Source: Oscillospiraceae bacterium
Lineage (GTDB): Bacteria; Bacillota; Clostridia; Oscillospirales; Ruminococcaceae
Length of the DNA: 64,000 nt
Reading direction: 5' to 3'
Assembly (NCBI GenBank): GCA_021199335.1
Contig: JAJQIG010000015.1
Span: 24,141 to 88,140 of the forward strand
A model generated the notes under the pieces. The model did no database searches. It was not told where the DNA came from and saw only the letters and a program-made list of their open reading frames with translations. Below are positions 24,147-33,063 of this stretch, piece after piece; position 1 is the first letter of the stretch, and the number at the start of each line of letters is the position of its first letter. Made by a program: the position numbers and the translations under genes.

Positions 24147-25990
24147 TGGCTGAAAACAGAAACAGCAGCGCTGCGCCCCAGCCGATGATTCCAAGACCGG
24201 GTGGTGGAAGAAGAGGCCCCGGACCCGTTATGGTTGTTGAAAAGCCCAAGAATGCCAAGGAAACGCTTATAAAACTGATAAAATATATCGGCTCGAGCAG
24301 GGCAATATTCATTGGACTTATCATAGTAATGCTTATTATAACGGCGTTAAACCTTGTTGCCCCGTCACTTCAGAGAAGCGCAATCGATGCTATTTCGGCT
24401 GATGGTGTGGATTTCGTTAAAATGGGAAATATGCTCGCGCTCCTTCTGCTCACATACGCCCTAAACGCTGTTTTTACCTATTTCCAGGGCATCTTTTCGG
24501 CAAAGCTTTCACAGTTTGCCGTAAGAAAAATGAGGACGGATCTCTTTGCAAAATTGGTTCGCCTTCCGATAAAATATACCGACACACATCCTCATGGCGA
24601 CCTTATGAGCCGAATGACAAACGACGTTGAAAATGTATCAACCACTGTTTCGCAGTCCATAGGCTCTCTTATTTCAAGCGTTCTCACAGTTATCGGCTCG
24701 CTTGTTATAATGATTTACTATTCCCCGCTGCTTACATTGATAAGCATTTCAACAATTGTTCTTACGATAATTGTAAGCGCTTTTATGAGCCGAAATATGC
24801 GTAAATATTTCATTGCTGAGCAAACCCTTTTGGGAACTCTCAACGGACATATTGAGGAAATTGTTACGGGCTGCAAAACCGTCACAGCGTATAATAAGCA
24901 GAAGGATGCCGCCGATAAGTTTGACGGAATAAGCGCAAATTTAAAGAAAGCGGGCATAAAGGCGCAGATTTTCGGCGGCGCAATGGGTCCATCAATGAAT
25001 GTTATTTCAAATATAGGCTTTCTCCTTGTCGCCGTTTTCGGAGGAAAGCTCGCCCTTGAGGGAGCAATTACAATCGGCACAATTCAGGCTTTTATCCTTT
25101 ATTCAAAGCAGTTTTCACGTCCCATAAACGAAATTGCCAATCAATATGCTCAAATCCAGTCCGCAATTGCGGGCGCAGAGCGTGTCTTTGATATTATGGA
25201 GGCTGAAACGGAAAGCGAAGCGGGTGAAATTGAATTTCATTCAGAGGATGTCAAGGGAGATATCAGCTTCAAAAATATACAATTTTCCTATGTTCCCGAA
25301 AAGCCTGTACTAAAGGGCTTTGACCTTGAAGTAAAAAGCGGCGAAAAGATTGCCATTGTCGGCGCAACGGGTTCGGGAAAGACAACGGTTGTAAACCTCC
25401 TTATGCGCTTTTACGATGTGGACAGCGGAACAATCACAATTGACGGAAAGGATATATCCAAGGTAAGCAAATCCGAGCTTAGGGAAGCAATCGCAATCGT
25501 TTTGCAGGACACAGTCCTTTGGGACGGAACAATTGCTGATAATATCCGTTACGGCAGACTCAGCGCATCGAATGAGGAAGTCCTTAATGCGGCGGAATCG
25601 GCAAATGCGGATGTGTTTATCGATCGACTTAAGGACGGCTACGAAACAAGGCTTTCCGAGAGCGGCAGCAATCTTTCGCAGGGTCAGCAGCAGCTTCTTT
25701 CTATCTCAAGAGCCGTCCTCAAAGACCCTAAGATACTTATCCTCGATGAAGCTACGTCAAGCGTTGATACAAGAACGGAAATGAACATCCAATCGGCTAT
25801 GGTCGCCCTTATGAAAAACCGAACAAGCCTTATTATAGCTCACCGACTTTCTACCATTCGTGATGCTGACAGAATTATTGTTGTGGATAACGGTCGGGTT
25901 ATCGAATCGGGAAATCACGAAGAGCTTCTTGCGAATAAGGGCGCATATTATAGGCTTTATAAAAACCAATTTGAGGGAATTGCAACCTAA
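24146..25990 (+). CDS. ABC exporter subunit B (heterodimeric multidrug type)
   Basis: A 614-residue partner of the preceding protein. A proline/glycine-rich N-terminus (PMIPRPGGGRRGPGP) leads into six membrane helices. The ATPase has Walker A GATGSGKTT, an altered signature LSQGQQQLL instead of LSGGQ, and a full Walker B with catalytic Glu (LILDEATSSVD) and H-loop (IIAHRLST). Together the two subunits make one complete and one degenerate ATP site, as in LmrCD and BmrCD. Likely export of drugs or other amphipathic compounds under MarR control. Confidence 0.93.
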   Translation: MAENRNSSAAPQPMIPRPGGGRRGPGPVMVVEKPKNAKETLIKLIKYIGSSRAIFIGLIIVMLIITALNLVAPSLQRSAIDAISADGVDFVKMGNMLALLLLTYALNAVFTYFQGIFSAKLSQFAVRKMRTDLFAKLVRLPIKYTDTHPHGDLMSRMTNDVENVSTTVSQSIGSLISSVLTVIGSLVIMIYYSPLLTLISISTIVLTIIVSAFMSRNMRKYFIAEQTLLGTLNGHIEEIVTGCKTVTAYNKQKDAADKFDGISANLKKAGIKAQIFGGAMGPSMNVISNIGFLLVAVFGGKLALEGAITIGTIQAFILYSKQFSRPINEIANQYAQIQSAIAGAERVFDIMEAETESEAGEIEFHSEDVKGDISFKNIQFSYVPEKPVLKGFDLEVKSGEKIAIVGATGSGKTTVVNLLMRFYDVDSGTITIDGKDISKVSKSELREAIAIVLQDTVLWDGTIADNIRYGRLSASNEEVLNAAESANADVFIDRLKDGYETRLSESGSNLSQGQQQLLSISRAVLKDPKILILDEATSSVDTRTEMNIQSAMVALMKNRTSLIIAHRLSTIRDADRIIVVDNGRVIESGNHEELLANKGAYYRLYKNQFEGIAT

Positions 25991-26000
25991 TAAATAAAAA

Positions 26001-26036
26001 AACCTGTCGAAAATTTCAATCGACAGGTTTTACTTT
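26001..26036. terminator. Bidirectional terminator
   Basis: AACCTGTCGA pairs with TCGACAGGTT between the convergent exporter and thioredoxin genes, with A and T tracts on the two sides. Confidence 0.78.
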
Positions 26037-26348
26037 TTATTCTTCAATCAGCTTTAAAATGCTTTGCTTCGGAACAGCGCCGACAGATCGGTTAACAACC
26101 CTCCCGTCCTTGAAAACAAGTAACGATGGTATGCTGTCTATGCCGAATTTCACCGCAAGCTCCGATTCTTCGTCAACATTGATTTTGCCAACCTTTATGT
26201 CGGTTCGCTCTTCTGCGATTTCGTCAACAATGGGTGAAACCATTATGCACGGTCCGCACCACGCCGCCCAGAAATCTACAAGCACAGGCTTGTCCGACTT
26301 TATTACCTCGCCCTCAAAATTCGCATTGGTTATCGTTATTACAGCCAT
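26037..26348 (-). CDS. trxA: Thioredoxin
   Basis: A 103-residue thioredoxin with the active site WCGPC in FWAAWCGPCIMVSP and the cis-proline in SIPSLLVF. The ATG at 26348 has AAAGGAGA upstream; longer forms overlap the preceding gene. It follows a ferredoxin:thioredoxin reductase-like gene by 22 bases, which suggests that this thioredoxin is reduced by that protein using ferredoxin electrons rather than NADPH. Confidence 0.95.
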   Translation of the reverse strand: MAVITITNANFEGEVIKSDKPVLVDFWAAWCGPCIMVSPIVDEIAEERTDIKVGKINVDEESELAVKFGIDSIPSLLVFKDGRVVNRSVGAVPKQSILKLIEE

Positions 26349-26370
26349 AAAAATTCTCCTTTCGGTATGA

Positions 26371-26568
26371 TTATTTGCTCTTATAATAAAGCATACAATG
26401 ACAGTATCCCTCAAAATCGGGGTCTTTAATCTGATCCCGAAATTCCTTGCACATACATTTATTGTCCTCCGTCCTTTGCAGGCGGCATGGGCAATAGCCT
26501 CCCGTGCGTTTGAGCCCCTCCTTGATTTTTTCGGTTACAGCCGCATCGGTGTTGAGAGTTATTTTCAT
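26371..26568 (-). CDS. Ferredoxin:thioredoxin reductase catalytic chain-like protein
   Basis: A 65-residue protein with three paired-cysteine motifs, YCPC, CMC and YCHC, which in the FTR beta family hold a 4Fe-4S cluster next to a redox disulfide. The spacing (9 residues between the first two pairs, 15 before the last) is more compact at the front than in plant FTR but is of the type seen in anaerobic bacteria. It sits directly upstream of trxA, which supports the role of reducing thioredoxin with ferredoxin. The FTR variable chain is absent, as in most non-photosynthetic organisms. Confidence 0.7.
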   Translation of the reverse strand: MKITLNTDAAVTEKIKEGLKRTGGYCPCRLQRTEDNKCMCKEFRDQIKDPDFEGYCHCMLYYKSK

Positions 26569-26572
26569 GTGT

Positions 26573-27298
26573 TCAATCCTCCTCGCTTTGGATTGCCGGA
26601 AGTTCGTCCTTTTCCTTCGGCGGAACATATCCCTCGGGGAGCTGTTCCTTGACCGCAACAAGGAGCTTGATTTTTTTACCCTCTCTTGTGAACATTTCCT
26701 CATGCTCCGTTTCAAAATTCGGGGAATAATCGGAGGAGTGCAGATCCCTTGTTATAAATTTTATGCTGAAGCCCGAATGTTCAAAATAGGGGAGGGATTC
26801 CTCGAAAAGCTCATCATCGTCGGTTTTGAAGTGGATTTCCCCGCCGTCCTTGAGAAATGTCCTGTACTGCATAAGCTGCCTTGTGTGAGTGAGGCGGCGT
26901 TTTTTATGACGTTTCCTCGGCCACGGGTTGCAGAAATTTATGTAAAGCCTGTCTATACGGTCGTTTTCATCAAATGATGTATGAATCATTTCGATATTGC
27001 AGGAAACGAGCTTTATGTTGTTTATCTCCCTGCCCGCTGCATCAAAGCCGCTTACAACAGTGCGCCTTGCAACGGCAAGCATTTCGCTTTTTATGTCCAG
27101 GGCAAGCCAGTTTACATCGGGATAATGCATTGCCGCCTGAACAACAAAACGTCCCTTACCGCAGCCAAGCTCGGCGTAAAGCGGTTTATCGTCATTGTAA
27201 ACGGTGTTCCATTTACCCTTGTATTCCTCTGCGTGTTCAATGTAAAACGGACAAACCGCAAGCTCGGGCCTTGCCCATTTTTTTCTCCTCATTCTCAT
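26573..27298 (-). CDS. trmB: tRNA (guanine-N7-)-methyltransferase
   Basis: Makes m7G46 in the tRNA variable loop using SAM. The 241-residue protein has the SAM motif AELGCGKGRFV, LALDIKSEM, and the signature NFCNPWPRKRHKKRRL with HFKTDDDELFE. The N-terminus MRMRRKKWA is typical for Firmicutes. The gene ends a few bases before the FTR-like gene and starts 21 bases after the dCMP deaminase gene, in a four-gene operon. Confidence 0.93.
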   Translation of the reverse strand: MRMRRKKWARPELAVCPFYIEHAEEYKGKWNTVYNDDKPLYAELGCGKGRFVVQAAMHYPDVNWLALDIKSEMLAVARRTVVSGFDAAGREINNIKLVSCNIEMIHTSFDENDRIDRLYINFCNPWPRKRHKKRRLTHTRQLMQYRTFLKDGGEIHFKTDDDELFEESLPYFEHSGFSIKFITRDLHSSDYSPNFETEHEEMFTREGKKIKLLVAVKEQLPEGYVPPKEKDELPAIQSEED

Positions 27299-27319
27299 AA
27301 TATGTATAATCCTTTGTAC

Positions 27320-27799
27320 TTATTTCTTAAAGGAAAGCTCTAAGCTCTCAATAGATGTTTTGAGCCTTGTGTATTTTACTCCCGCCGCTTCAAGCATACG
27401 CTTTGACGCAATTGTTGCCTCGCTGTCGGCATATTTGTCATAGAGATAGACAACCTCCTTTATCCCGGACTGAATAATAGCCTTTGCGCACTCGTTGCAG
27501 GGGAAAAGGTCAACGTAAATTTTGGCGTTTTTAAGGGATTTGCCGTTGGAATTGAGTATAGCGTTAAGCTCGGCATGGACAACATATTTGTATTTTGTGT
27601 TTTCGCCCTCCCTTGCCCATGGGAAAACATCATCGGAGCAGCCGACGGGGAAACCGTTGTAGCCCGTTGAAAGGATGATGTTGTCCTCGCTTACTATGCA
27701 TGCCCCAACCTGTGTGTTGGGGTCTTTGCTGCGCTTGGCGGCAAGGAGAGATACTCCCATAAAATATTCATCCCATGAAATATAGTCCGTTCTTTTCAT
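27320..27799 (-). CDS. Deoxycytidylate (dCMP) deaminase
   Basis: A 159-residue zinc deaminase that turns dCMP into dUMP for thymidylate synthesis. The zinc site is HAELNAIL with its catalytic Glu and PCNECAKAII with two cysteines. An N-terminal TQVGACIV and STGYNGFPVGC are typical of the ComEB/dCMP deaminase group. It heads the operon that continues with trmB, the FTR-like gene and trxA. Confidence 0.92.
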   Translation of the reverse strand: MKRTDYISWDEYFMGVSLLAAKRSKDPNTQVGACIVSEDNIILSTGYNGFPVGCSDDVFPWAREGENTKYKYVVHAELNAILNSNGKSLKNAKIYVDLFPCNECAKAIIQSGIKEVVYLYDKYADSEATIASKRMLEAAGVKYTRLKTSIESLELSFKK

Positions 27800-27913
27800 A
27801 ATTTAAGCACCCACCTCACTATAAAGTTCATCTGTCGGTATCGGTTTACAGCTATTATAGCATATTGCTATAAAAAAAGCAAATTTTTTATATAAGAAAA
27901 TTTAGTATAACTG

Positions 27914-27942
27914 TTGATTTTACATATTAAATGTGATATAAT
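27914..27942 (+). promoter_or_regulatory. pyrE promoter
   Basis: TTGATT, 17 bases, TATAAT, followed by a leader of about 66 bases. No PyrR-type attenuator was recognised in it. Confidence 0.65.
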
Positions 27943-28014
27943 TTAACTGTATCTATGAAAAATGTATGAAATAAAGCGTAAATATTACCATTTATCCGGT
28001 AGGAGGATTTTTTA

Positions 28015-28668
28015 ATGAGCTACAAACAGGATTTTATTAAGTTTATGGTTGAGTGCGGAGTTCTTACGTTCGGGGATTTTACCCTTAAAAGCGGAAGAAA
28101 AGCTCCTTATTTTATTAACACAGGCAACTACAGAACGGGCGCGCAGCTTGCAAGGCTCGGTGAGTTCTATGCTGCCTGCATAAAGGAAAACGGCATTGAG
28201 GCTGATACCCTTTTCGGCCCTGCGTATAAGGGAATACCGCTTTCCGTTTCAGCCGCCGTCGCTCTTTATAATAAATACGGCGATGAGGTTAATTACTGCT
28301 TTGACAGAAAGGAAGTAAAGGATCACGGCGAAGGCGGTATGTTCGTTGGCAAAAGGCTTGCTGACGGCGAAAAGGTCGTTATCATCGAGGACGTTATGAC
28401 CTCGGGAAAGGCGCTTAAAGAGGTTATGCCTAAGCTCACTTCGGAGGCAAGGGTTAACGTAACAGGTATGGTTATCACGGTTGACAGAATGGAAAAGGCT
28501 CTCAATTCCGACAGCTCCGCCGTTCAGGAGGCTTACAAGGAGTTTGGGGTCAAGGTTTATTCCATTGTTACAATGAATGATATTATAGATGCAATTAAGG
28601 ACGGAGTTATTGAGGGAAAGGAATACCTCAATAAAATGCTCGAATACAGGTCTGTTTATGGGGCATAA
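28015..28668 (+). CDS. pyrE: Orotate phosphoribosyltransferase
   Basis: Joins orotate to PRPP to form orotidine monophosphate in pyrimidine synthesis. The 217-residue protein has the early TLKSGRKAPYFINTG, the FGPAYKGIPLS loop, and the PRPP motif VVIIEDVMTSGKAL. AGGAGG lies eight bases before the ATG. It is monocistronic with its own promoter; no other pyr gene is near. Confidence 0.96.
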   Translation: MSYKQDFIKFMVECGVLTFGDFTLKSGRKAPYFINTGNYRTGAQLARLGEFYAACIKENGIEADTLFGPAYKGIPLSVSAAVALYNKYGDEVNYCFDRKEVKDHGEGGMFVGKRLADGEKVVIIEDVMTSGKALKEVMPKLTSEARVNVTGMVITVDRMEKALNSDSSAVQEAYKEFGVKVYSIVTMNDIIDAIKDGVIEGKEYLNKMLEYRSVYGA

Positions 28669-28688
28669 TTCGGTTAACGGCAGCGTGG

Positions 28689-28738
28689 AACGGCGCATAT
28701 AGGTTCGGCGTGGCTGCGCAGTCTGCGTCTGCGCCGTT
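28689..28738. other. Long hairpin after pyrE
   Basis: AACGGCGCA (28689-28697) pairs perfectly with TGCGCCGTT (28730-28738) with further internal GC-rich repeats. A second inverted repeat (CAGCGG/CCGCTG) follows just before the next gene. No T-run is present, so this may be a stability element rather than a terminator. Confidence 0.35.
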
Positions 28739-28827
28739 GACTGCTTGATTTTTAAGGCTTTCACTGTCAGCGGCGGGGAAAGGCTTGGTTCATAATAAAT
28801 TTTCACCGCTGAGAAACGGAGTAAAAA

Positions 28828-30354
28828 ATGAGCGTAAAGTTTGACCTTACTGTGGCGGGTGCCGAAATTCTCGATTCTGTTATATTTATGGATAAATCCC
28901 CCGCCTATGCGGCTTTCAAGGAGGAAATCGAAAAAATCCTTGCCGATTTCAATAAGACAAAGCATTTTGGCGGAAATACCGATATTGATGTAAAGGGCCT
29001 TGTTGAAAGCTCCGAGGAAACTCTTCTTCATATGCAAAGGGCATATCTCATCTGGACCTTTAACGAGGACTATGGCAAGATGCCGCAAAATGAAACAGAT
29101 TACAGCAAGTTCCTCAAGCTTTTCGTTAAATCCCAGGAAAAGGCTCTTGTCGTGGCAAACGGCGGCAGCAAGTCAATCGATGTTACGGAGATTGAAGGCT
29201 TTATCAAGAGCTTTGTGAGCGAGGTTTCCGCAAAGCCTGAGCTTTTCAATAGTCTTAAAGAATTTTTCTCGGGCTATATTTACGGCTATTTCTTCAACTA
29301 TCTTTCCGAACAGACCGTTATGAAGAACTATGCCGAGTTCCTTGTCTGCCTTGGAATTATGTCCAATAAGATTTCAACATCCGAAGCTCAAAAGCAGGAG
29401 ATTCTCCCGAAAATGGCAATTCTCCTTAATAATGACCGCTTTAAATATATAAGCGGAAATATCCCGCTTTCCGTTATGTTCAATATCGTCTATGACCGCT
29501 TTGAGCTTACGGGAATTACAGATGAGGAAAGCGAAACCATAAAGTCTGCGCTTAGGGAATACATTGTTTCAAACTATGAGTTCCGCAGCGATGGCGAGCT
29601 TATTTCCGACACGCTTGTTACAAATGTTATGACTAAGCTCAACAATCGTTATATATGCGCGGCCGACTTTGTTTCCGACCTCCACGCAAACTCATTCGAT
29701 GGAATGAGAACGTTCCTCGATTCGGATAAAAACGATATGGGCGAGTATACATATGACAAGCTTCTTTCAGTTATAGATATGAAGTGCAAGGAGAATTATG
29801 ACAGCTTCTATACCTCCAACAGGGATGCGGTCATTGAAACATCGTTCGGCGCAGATTGCCGCGGATATAAGTATCCCCTTGTGTTCAGCAATGATGGCAG
29901 CTTCTGGTTCTCCGACATTTACAAGGAGCTTATATTCCCCGCCGCCGATAAGGCTGCTTTTGTCCCTGTCAATGCGGAGGATCTCCCAATTGCGGAATTT
30001 TCCTTCACGGAGTCTGCGCTCAATACAAATATTATACGTTTCCTCGGCGGAATTGAAGCAAAGGGTTATACTGTTCGCACGGATAAGCTTCCGCTTGTCA
30101 ATGAAATTAAGCAAATAAGAAAATCCTCTGTCGGCGATTTGGAAAAGCGTATGCTTATTCTTGAAAAGCTCCTTTATATTATCTCCGGAAATATGGACAG
30201 TACCTCTTATATGCATTTGCTTAACGACTGCGTGTTTGAAACAAAGCTTTACGATGATTATATCCGTTACAGGATGGATTGCCTTTTCAAAAACGGCATA
30301 AAGAGCCATGATGCAAAGAAAAAGCTTCTTGATAATATTAACAGCATAAGCTGA
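28828..30354 (+). CDS. Conserved-looking soluble protein, unknown function (508 aa)
   Basis: I recognise no family. The protein is acidic, lacks signal peptide and membrane helices, and is predicted by eye to be almost all alpha-helical (for example LVKSQEKALVVANG and VGDLEKRMLILEKLLYII), with regular heptad-like spacing. GGAG precedes the ATG. Codon use is like that of neighbouring housekeeping genes. It is followed by a TPR lipoprotein, but a GC-rich hairpin separates them. A scaffolding or regulatory role is possible, but nothing in the sequence points to an enzyme. Confidence 0.72.
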   Translation: MSVKFDLTVAGAEILDSVIFMDKSPAYAAFKEEIEKILADFNKTKHFGGNTDIDVKGLVESSEETLLHMQRAYLIWTFNEDYGKMPQNETDYSKFLKLFVKSQEKALVVANGGSKSIDVTEIEGFIKSFVSEVSAKPELFNSLKEFFSGYIYGYFFNYLSEQTVMKNYAEFLVCLGIMSNKISTSEAQKQEILPKMAILLNNDRFKYISGNIPLSVMFNIVYDRFELTGITDEESETIKSALREYIVSNYEFRSDGELISDTLVTNVMTKLNNRYICAADFVSDLHANSFDGMRTFLDSDKNDMGEYTYDKLLSVIDMKCKENYDSFYTSNRDAVIETSFGADCRGYKYPLVFSNDGSFWFSDIYKELIFPAADKAAFVPVNAEDLPIAEFSFTESALNTNIIRFLGGIEAKGYTVRTDKLPLVNEIKQIRKSSVGDLEKRMLILEKLLYIISGNMDSTSYMHLLNDCVFETKLYDDYIRYRMDCLFKNGIKSHDAKKKLLDNINSIS

Positions 30355-30370
30355 TTAAGCGGAAATTGTG

Positions 30371-30404
30371 TCCCGCCCCTGCCGCATGAGCCTAAGGGGC
30401 GGGA
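30371..30404 (+). terminator. GC-rich hairpin, no T-run
   Basis: TCCCGCCCCT pairs perfectly with AGGGGCGGGA across a 14-base loop, 16 bases after the preceding stop. Without T's it is at best a weak terminator. Confidence 0.4.
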
Positions 30405-30446
30405 GCATTGACAGCGGTTGTTAGGAGAGGTTGGCGTAACTACAAT

Positions 30447-31103
30447 ATGAATCTTAGAAAATACACGGCGGTTTTGCTTGCTGTATGCCTTTCGGCGGCA
30501 ATGCTTACCTCCTGCGGGAAAAATTCAAAGTCGGACAAGCTTGTGCAGAATGCCGTTGAGCTTTACGATGCAGGGGACTATCAAAGCGCCCTCGATGAGC
30601 TTATCAAGGTGGATGAAAACGACCTTAAAAGCGTTAAGCCGGAGATATATTTCTTCTATTCCGGGGAAACCTACTATAAGCTCGGCGATTATGAAAATGC
30701 CCTTGAAGCGCATCAAAAGGCGGTTGAAATCAAGGAGGATCTCTTCAAAAGCTGGGTCACGATTGGGGTGTGCTACCGTAAGCTGGGCGATGAATCAAAT
30801 GCGTTGAAGGCATACGAAAGGGCGCTGGAATATGACCCCGAAAATGCCGATTCGGTTGGGCTTTATGTGAGCCTTGGCTCGCTTTATATCTCAAACAATA
30901 AGCCATATACGGCGATAGATTACCTTGAAAGGGCTGAGGAAATTTATCCCGAACAGCCCGCCGCACACGCCTATCTCGCAATTGCTTATGCAATGGCATA
31001 TGAGTATGAAAAATCGGATGAACAGCTTGTCCTTGCTTCCGCATATGGCTATGAGGACATTGATTCCGTAAAAAAACAGATTGAAATTGTAAAAAACGGA
31101 TAA
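30447..31103 (+). CDS. TPR-repeat lipoprotein
   Basis: A 218-residue lipoprotein. The signal peptide ends in the lipobox LTSC with Cys23 as the lipidated residue. About four tetratricopeptide repeats follow (AVELYDAGDYQSALDELIK, GETYYKLGDYENALEAHQ, GVCYRKLGDESNALKAYERALE, and a fourth at YIDYLERAEEIYPEQP). Such proteins act as docking surfaces on the outer face of the membrane. The ATG at 30447 was chosen for the signal peptide; the GGAGAGG upstream is about 16 bases away, which is unusually far, so initiation may be weak. Confidence 0.85.
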   Translation: MNLRKYTAVLLAVCLSAAMLTSCGKNSKSDKLVQNAVELYDAGDYQSALDELIKVDENDLKSVKPEIYFFYSGETYYKLGDYENALEAHQKAVEIKEDLFKSWVTIGVCYRKLGDESNALKAYERALEYDPENADSVGLYVSLGSLYISNNKPYTAIDYLERAEEIYPEQPAAHAYLAIAYAMAYEYEKSDEQLVLASAYGYEDIDSVKKQIEIVKNG

Positions 31104-31149
31104 CATATTTATGAAACAGGTATAATCTGCAATTAAACGGAGGTTCAGT

Positions 31150-32628
31150 ATGCTTGAAAACGCTCTTGTCAATAAAAATAAGTCCGTAAACTACAAGGAT
31201 ATGACAAAACAGCTTGAACAGAATTTATCTGCGCTTCAACAAAAAATCAGGGATAAAAAGCTGCCTGTAATTATCCTTTTTGAGGGTTGGGGAGCTTCGG
31301 GAAAGGGTCAGCTTATCGCAGATATAATCAAAATGCTCGATCCGCGCTTCTTCAAGGTTTATTCTACCATGCCCGCAAATGATTTTGAGAAACGCTATCC
31401 ACTAATGAAGCGCTTTTGGGCAAATCTCCCGGAATACGGCGCAATGTCCATCCTCGACCGAAGCTGGTATCAGGAGCTTGCAATCGCAAGGCTTGAGGAG
31501 GGAATCTCCAATGAGGAATATGAGCGCAGAATTAAATCGGTTAATATTTTTGAACGTCAGCTTACCGATGATGGCTACCTTATAATAAAATTTTTCCTCC
31601 ATATCTCCCACCAGGAGCAGAAAAAGCGTTTCCTAAAGCTCAAAGAGAACAGCTCAACCAAATGGAGAGTTACCGAGCTTGATAAAAAAAGACATAAAAA
31701 TTACGACATTTATTATAAGCAGTTTGACGATATGCTTATGAAAACCAATTCCCCGCATTGCCAATGGAAAATTATCGATACAACCGACCGCAGCTTTACA
31801 AAATTCCAGGTTTTTAACGTCCTTGTAAGTCAAATTGCAAATGCGGTTAATTCCGAACCGCCGCAAAAGGTGATTCCGTCGATTTCGGAGCTTTTTGAGC
31901 TTGTCCCTCAGCCGAAGCTGTCCGAAGTGCGCCTTGAGGGAAAGGAGATGCAGCCCTCCAAATATTTTGATGAGCTGAAAAAAGCACAGAAGGAGCTTTC
32001 AAAGCTACACGGAAAGCTCTATAAAAAGAAAATTCCCGTTGTCCTTGTCTTTGAGGGCTGGGATGCGGCAGGAAAGGGCGGAGCAATAAAGCGCATAGGC
32101 ACGGCGCTTGATCCGAGAGGCTATGAGGCAGTTCCCATCGCCGCACCCGATAAGCATGAGCTTAACCGACATTATCTGTGGCGCTTTTGGGCTTCGCTGC
32201 CAAAAACGGGACACATAACAATCTTCGACCGTTCGTGGTACGGCAGGGTTATGGTTGAACGAATAGAGAAGCTCACCCCCGAGGAACGCTGCGCTATGGC
32301 TTATCGTGAAATAAACGAGTTTGAGCAGGAGCTTACCGAATGCGGAATTATCGTGCTGAAATTCTGGCTCCAGATTGATAAAAATGAGCAGCTTCGTAGG
32401 TTCACCGAACGGCAGAATACCCCCGAAAAGCAGTGGAAAATTACCGATGAGGACTGGAGAAACCGTGAAAAATGGGATCTATACGAACCTGCCATTGACG
32501 AAATGATACAGAAAACATCAACAGCCGCAGCACCATGGCACATTATTGAGGGAAACAACAAAATGTTTGCGAGAATTAAGATAATGAATATTATTATCGA
32601 TAAAATCAATGAAGCTATCAAAAAATAA
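31150..32628 (+). CDS. Polyphosphate:AMP phosphotransferase (tandem PPK2)
   Basis: A 492-residue protein with two PPK2 kinase domains in a row. The N-terminal domain has FEGWGASGKGQLI and DRSWYQELAIARLE; the C-terminal one has FEGWDAAGKGGAI and DRSWYGRVMVERIE. This two-domain layout is the class II PPK2 (PAP) type, which uses polyphosphate to turn AMP into ADP. Only the second Walker A keeps the usual WDAAGKG; the first carries WGASGKG, as expected for the degenerate half. ACGGAGG precedes the ATG. A terminator follows. Confidence 0.92.
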   Translation: MLENALVNKNKSVNYKDMTKQLEQNLSALQQKIRDKKLPVIILFEGWGASGKGQLIADIIKMLDPRFFKVYSTMPANDFEKRYPLMKRFWANLPEYGAMSILDRSWYQELAIARLEEGISNEEYERRIKSVNIFERQLTDDGYLIIKFFLHISHQEQKKRFLKLKENSSTKWRVTELDKKRHKNYDIYYKQFDDMLMKTNSPHCQWKIIDTTDRSFTKFQVFNVLVSQIANAVNSEPPQKVIPSISELFELVPQPKLSEVRLEGKEMQPSKYFDELKKAQKELSKLHGKLYKKKIPVVLVFEGWDAAGKGGAIKRIGTALDPRGYEAVPIAAPDKHELNRHYLWRFWASLPKTGHITIFDRSWYGRVMVERIEKLTPEERCAMAYREINEFEQELTECGIIVLKFWLQIDKNEQLRRFTERQNTPEKQWKITDEDWRNREKWDLYEPAIDEMIQKTSTAAAPWHIIEGNNKMFARIKIMNIIIDKINEAIKK

Positions 32629-32642
32629 ATTTAATGGAATCG

Positions 32643-32684
32643 CCCCTGAAGCCGCCGTAAAATGCAGCCTCAGGGGATTTTTTT
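32643..32684 (+). terminator. Terminator of the PPK2 gene
   Basis: CCCCTGA pairs with TCAGGGG across a 20-base loop, followed by T7. Confidence 0.78.
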
Positions 32685-32916
32685 ATGCGTTTATGTGAGT
32701 TAAAGCGATAGATGATGAATTTGCAGGAATTATAAATATAAAATTCATTTTACGTCATATTTTGCTGTATATAATTTATATATATTTAAACAGAATTAAT
32801 GCAACAAAAACAATACTGAATTTCATATATTTCTCTCGTTTTGCATTAATGTTGCCCAAAATGTACTTGCTATGAAAGTTTAATAAAGATAAATTGCATA
32901 AAAATATTATAAAGAC

Positions 32917-32945
32917 TTGACAAATTACTCCGAATGGTATATAAT
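32917..32945 (+). promoter_or_regulatory. Consensus promoter of amt-glnK
   Basis: TTGACA, 17 bases, TATAAT: a perfect sigma-A promoter, so control must act elsewhere, most likely on the leader RNA. Confidence 0.78.
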
Positions 32946-32958
32946 CAAAACATAGAAA

Positions 32959-33023
32959 ACAGCAAGGGCGCTGTGAATGGGGCTGCAAAGGCGCAGCTCG
33001 GTTCGCAGTACCCTGTTTCTGTT
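32959..33023 (+). promoter_or_regulatory. ANTAR-type two-hairpin antitermination leader
   Basis: Two hairpins with six-base loops follow the promoter. P1 is ACAGC/GCTGT with loop AAGGGC (32964-32969). P2 is GCTGC/GCAGC with loop AAAGGC (32987-32992). Both loops have A at position 1 and G at position 4, the rule for RNA targets of ANTAR regulators. The 5' arm of P2 can instead pair with GCAG-TA-CCC (33005-33013) to make a terminator followed by TGTTTCTGTTTT. ANTAR binding would favour P2 and prevent termination. Confidence 0.62.
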
Positions 33024-33063
33024 TTGAATATCAACTTACTCAATATTTTAGGAGGGGTAAAAT

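Noticed and set aside
28249..29088. A 279-codon minus-strand frame over pyrE and the next gene
   Set aside because: It spans two well-supported plus-strand genes and the gap between them and shows no motif.
32950..33060. A glutamine riboswitch (glnA or downstream-peptide type) before amt
   Set aside because: The conserved core sequences of those motifs are absent, whereas two hexaloop hairpins with A1/G4 fit the ANTAR pattern.
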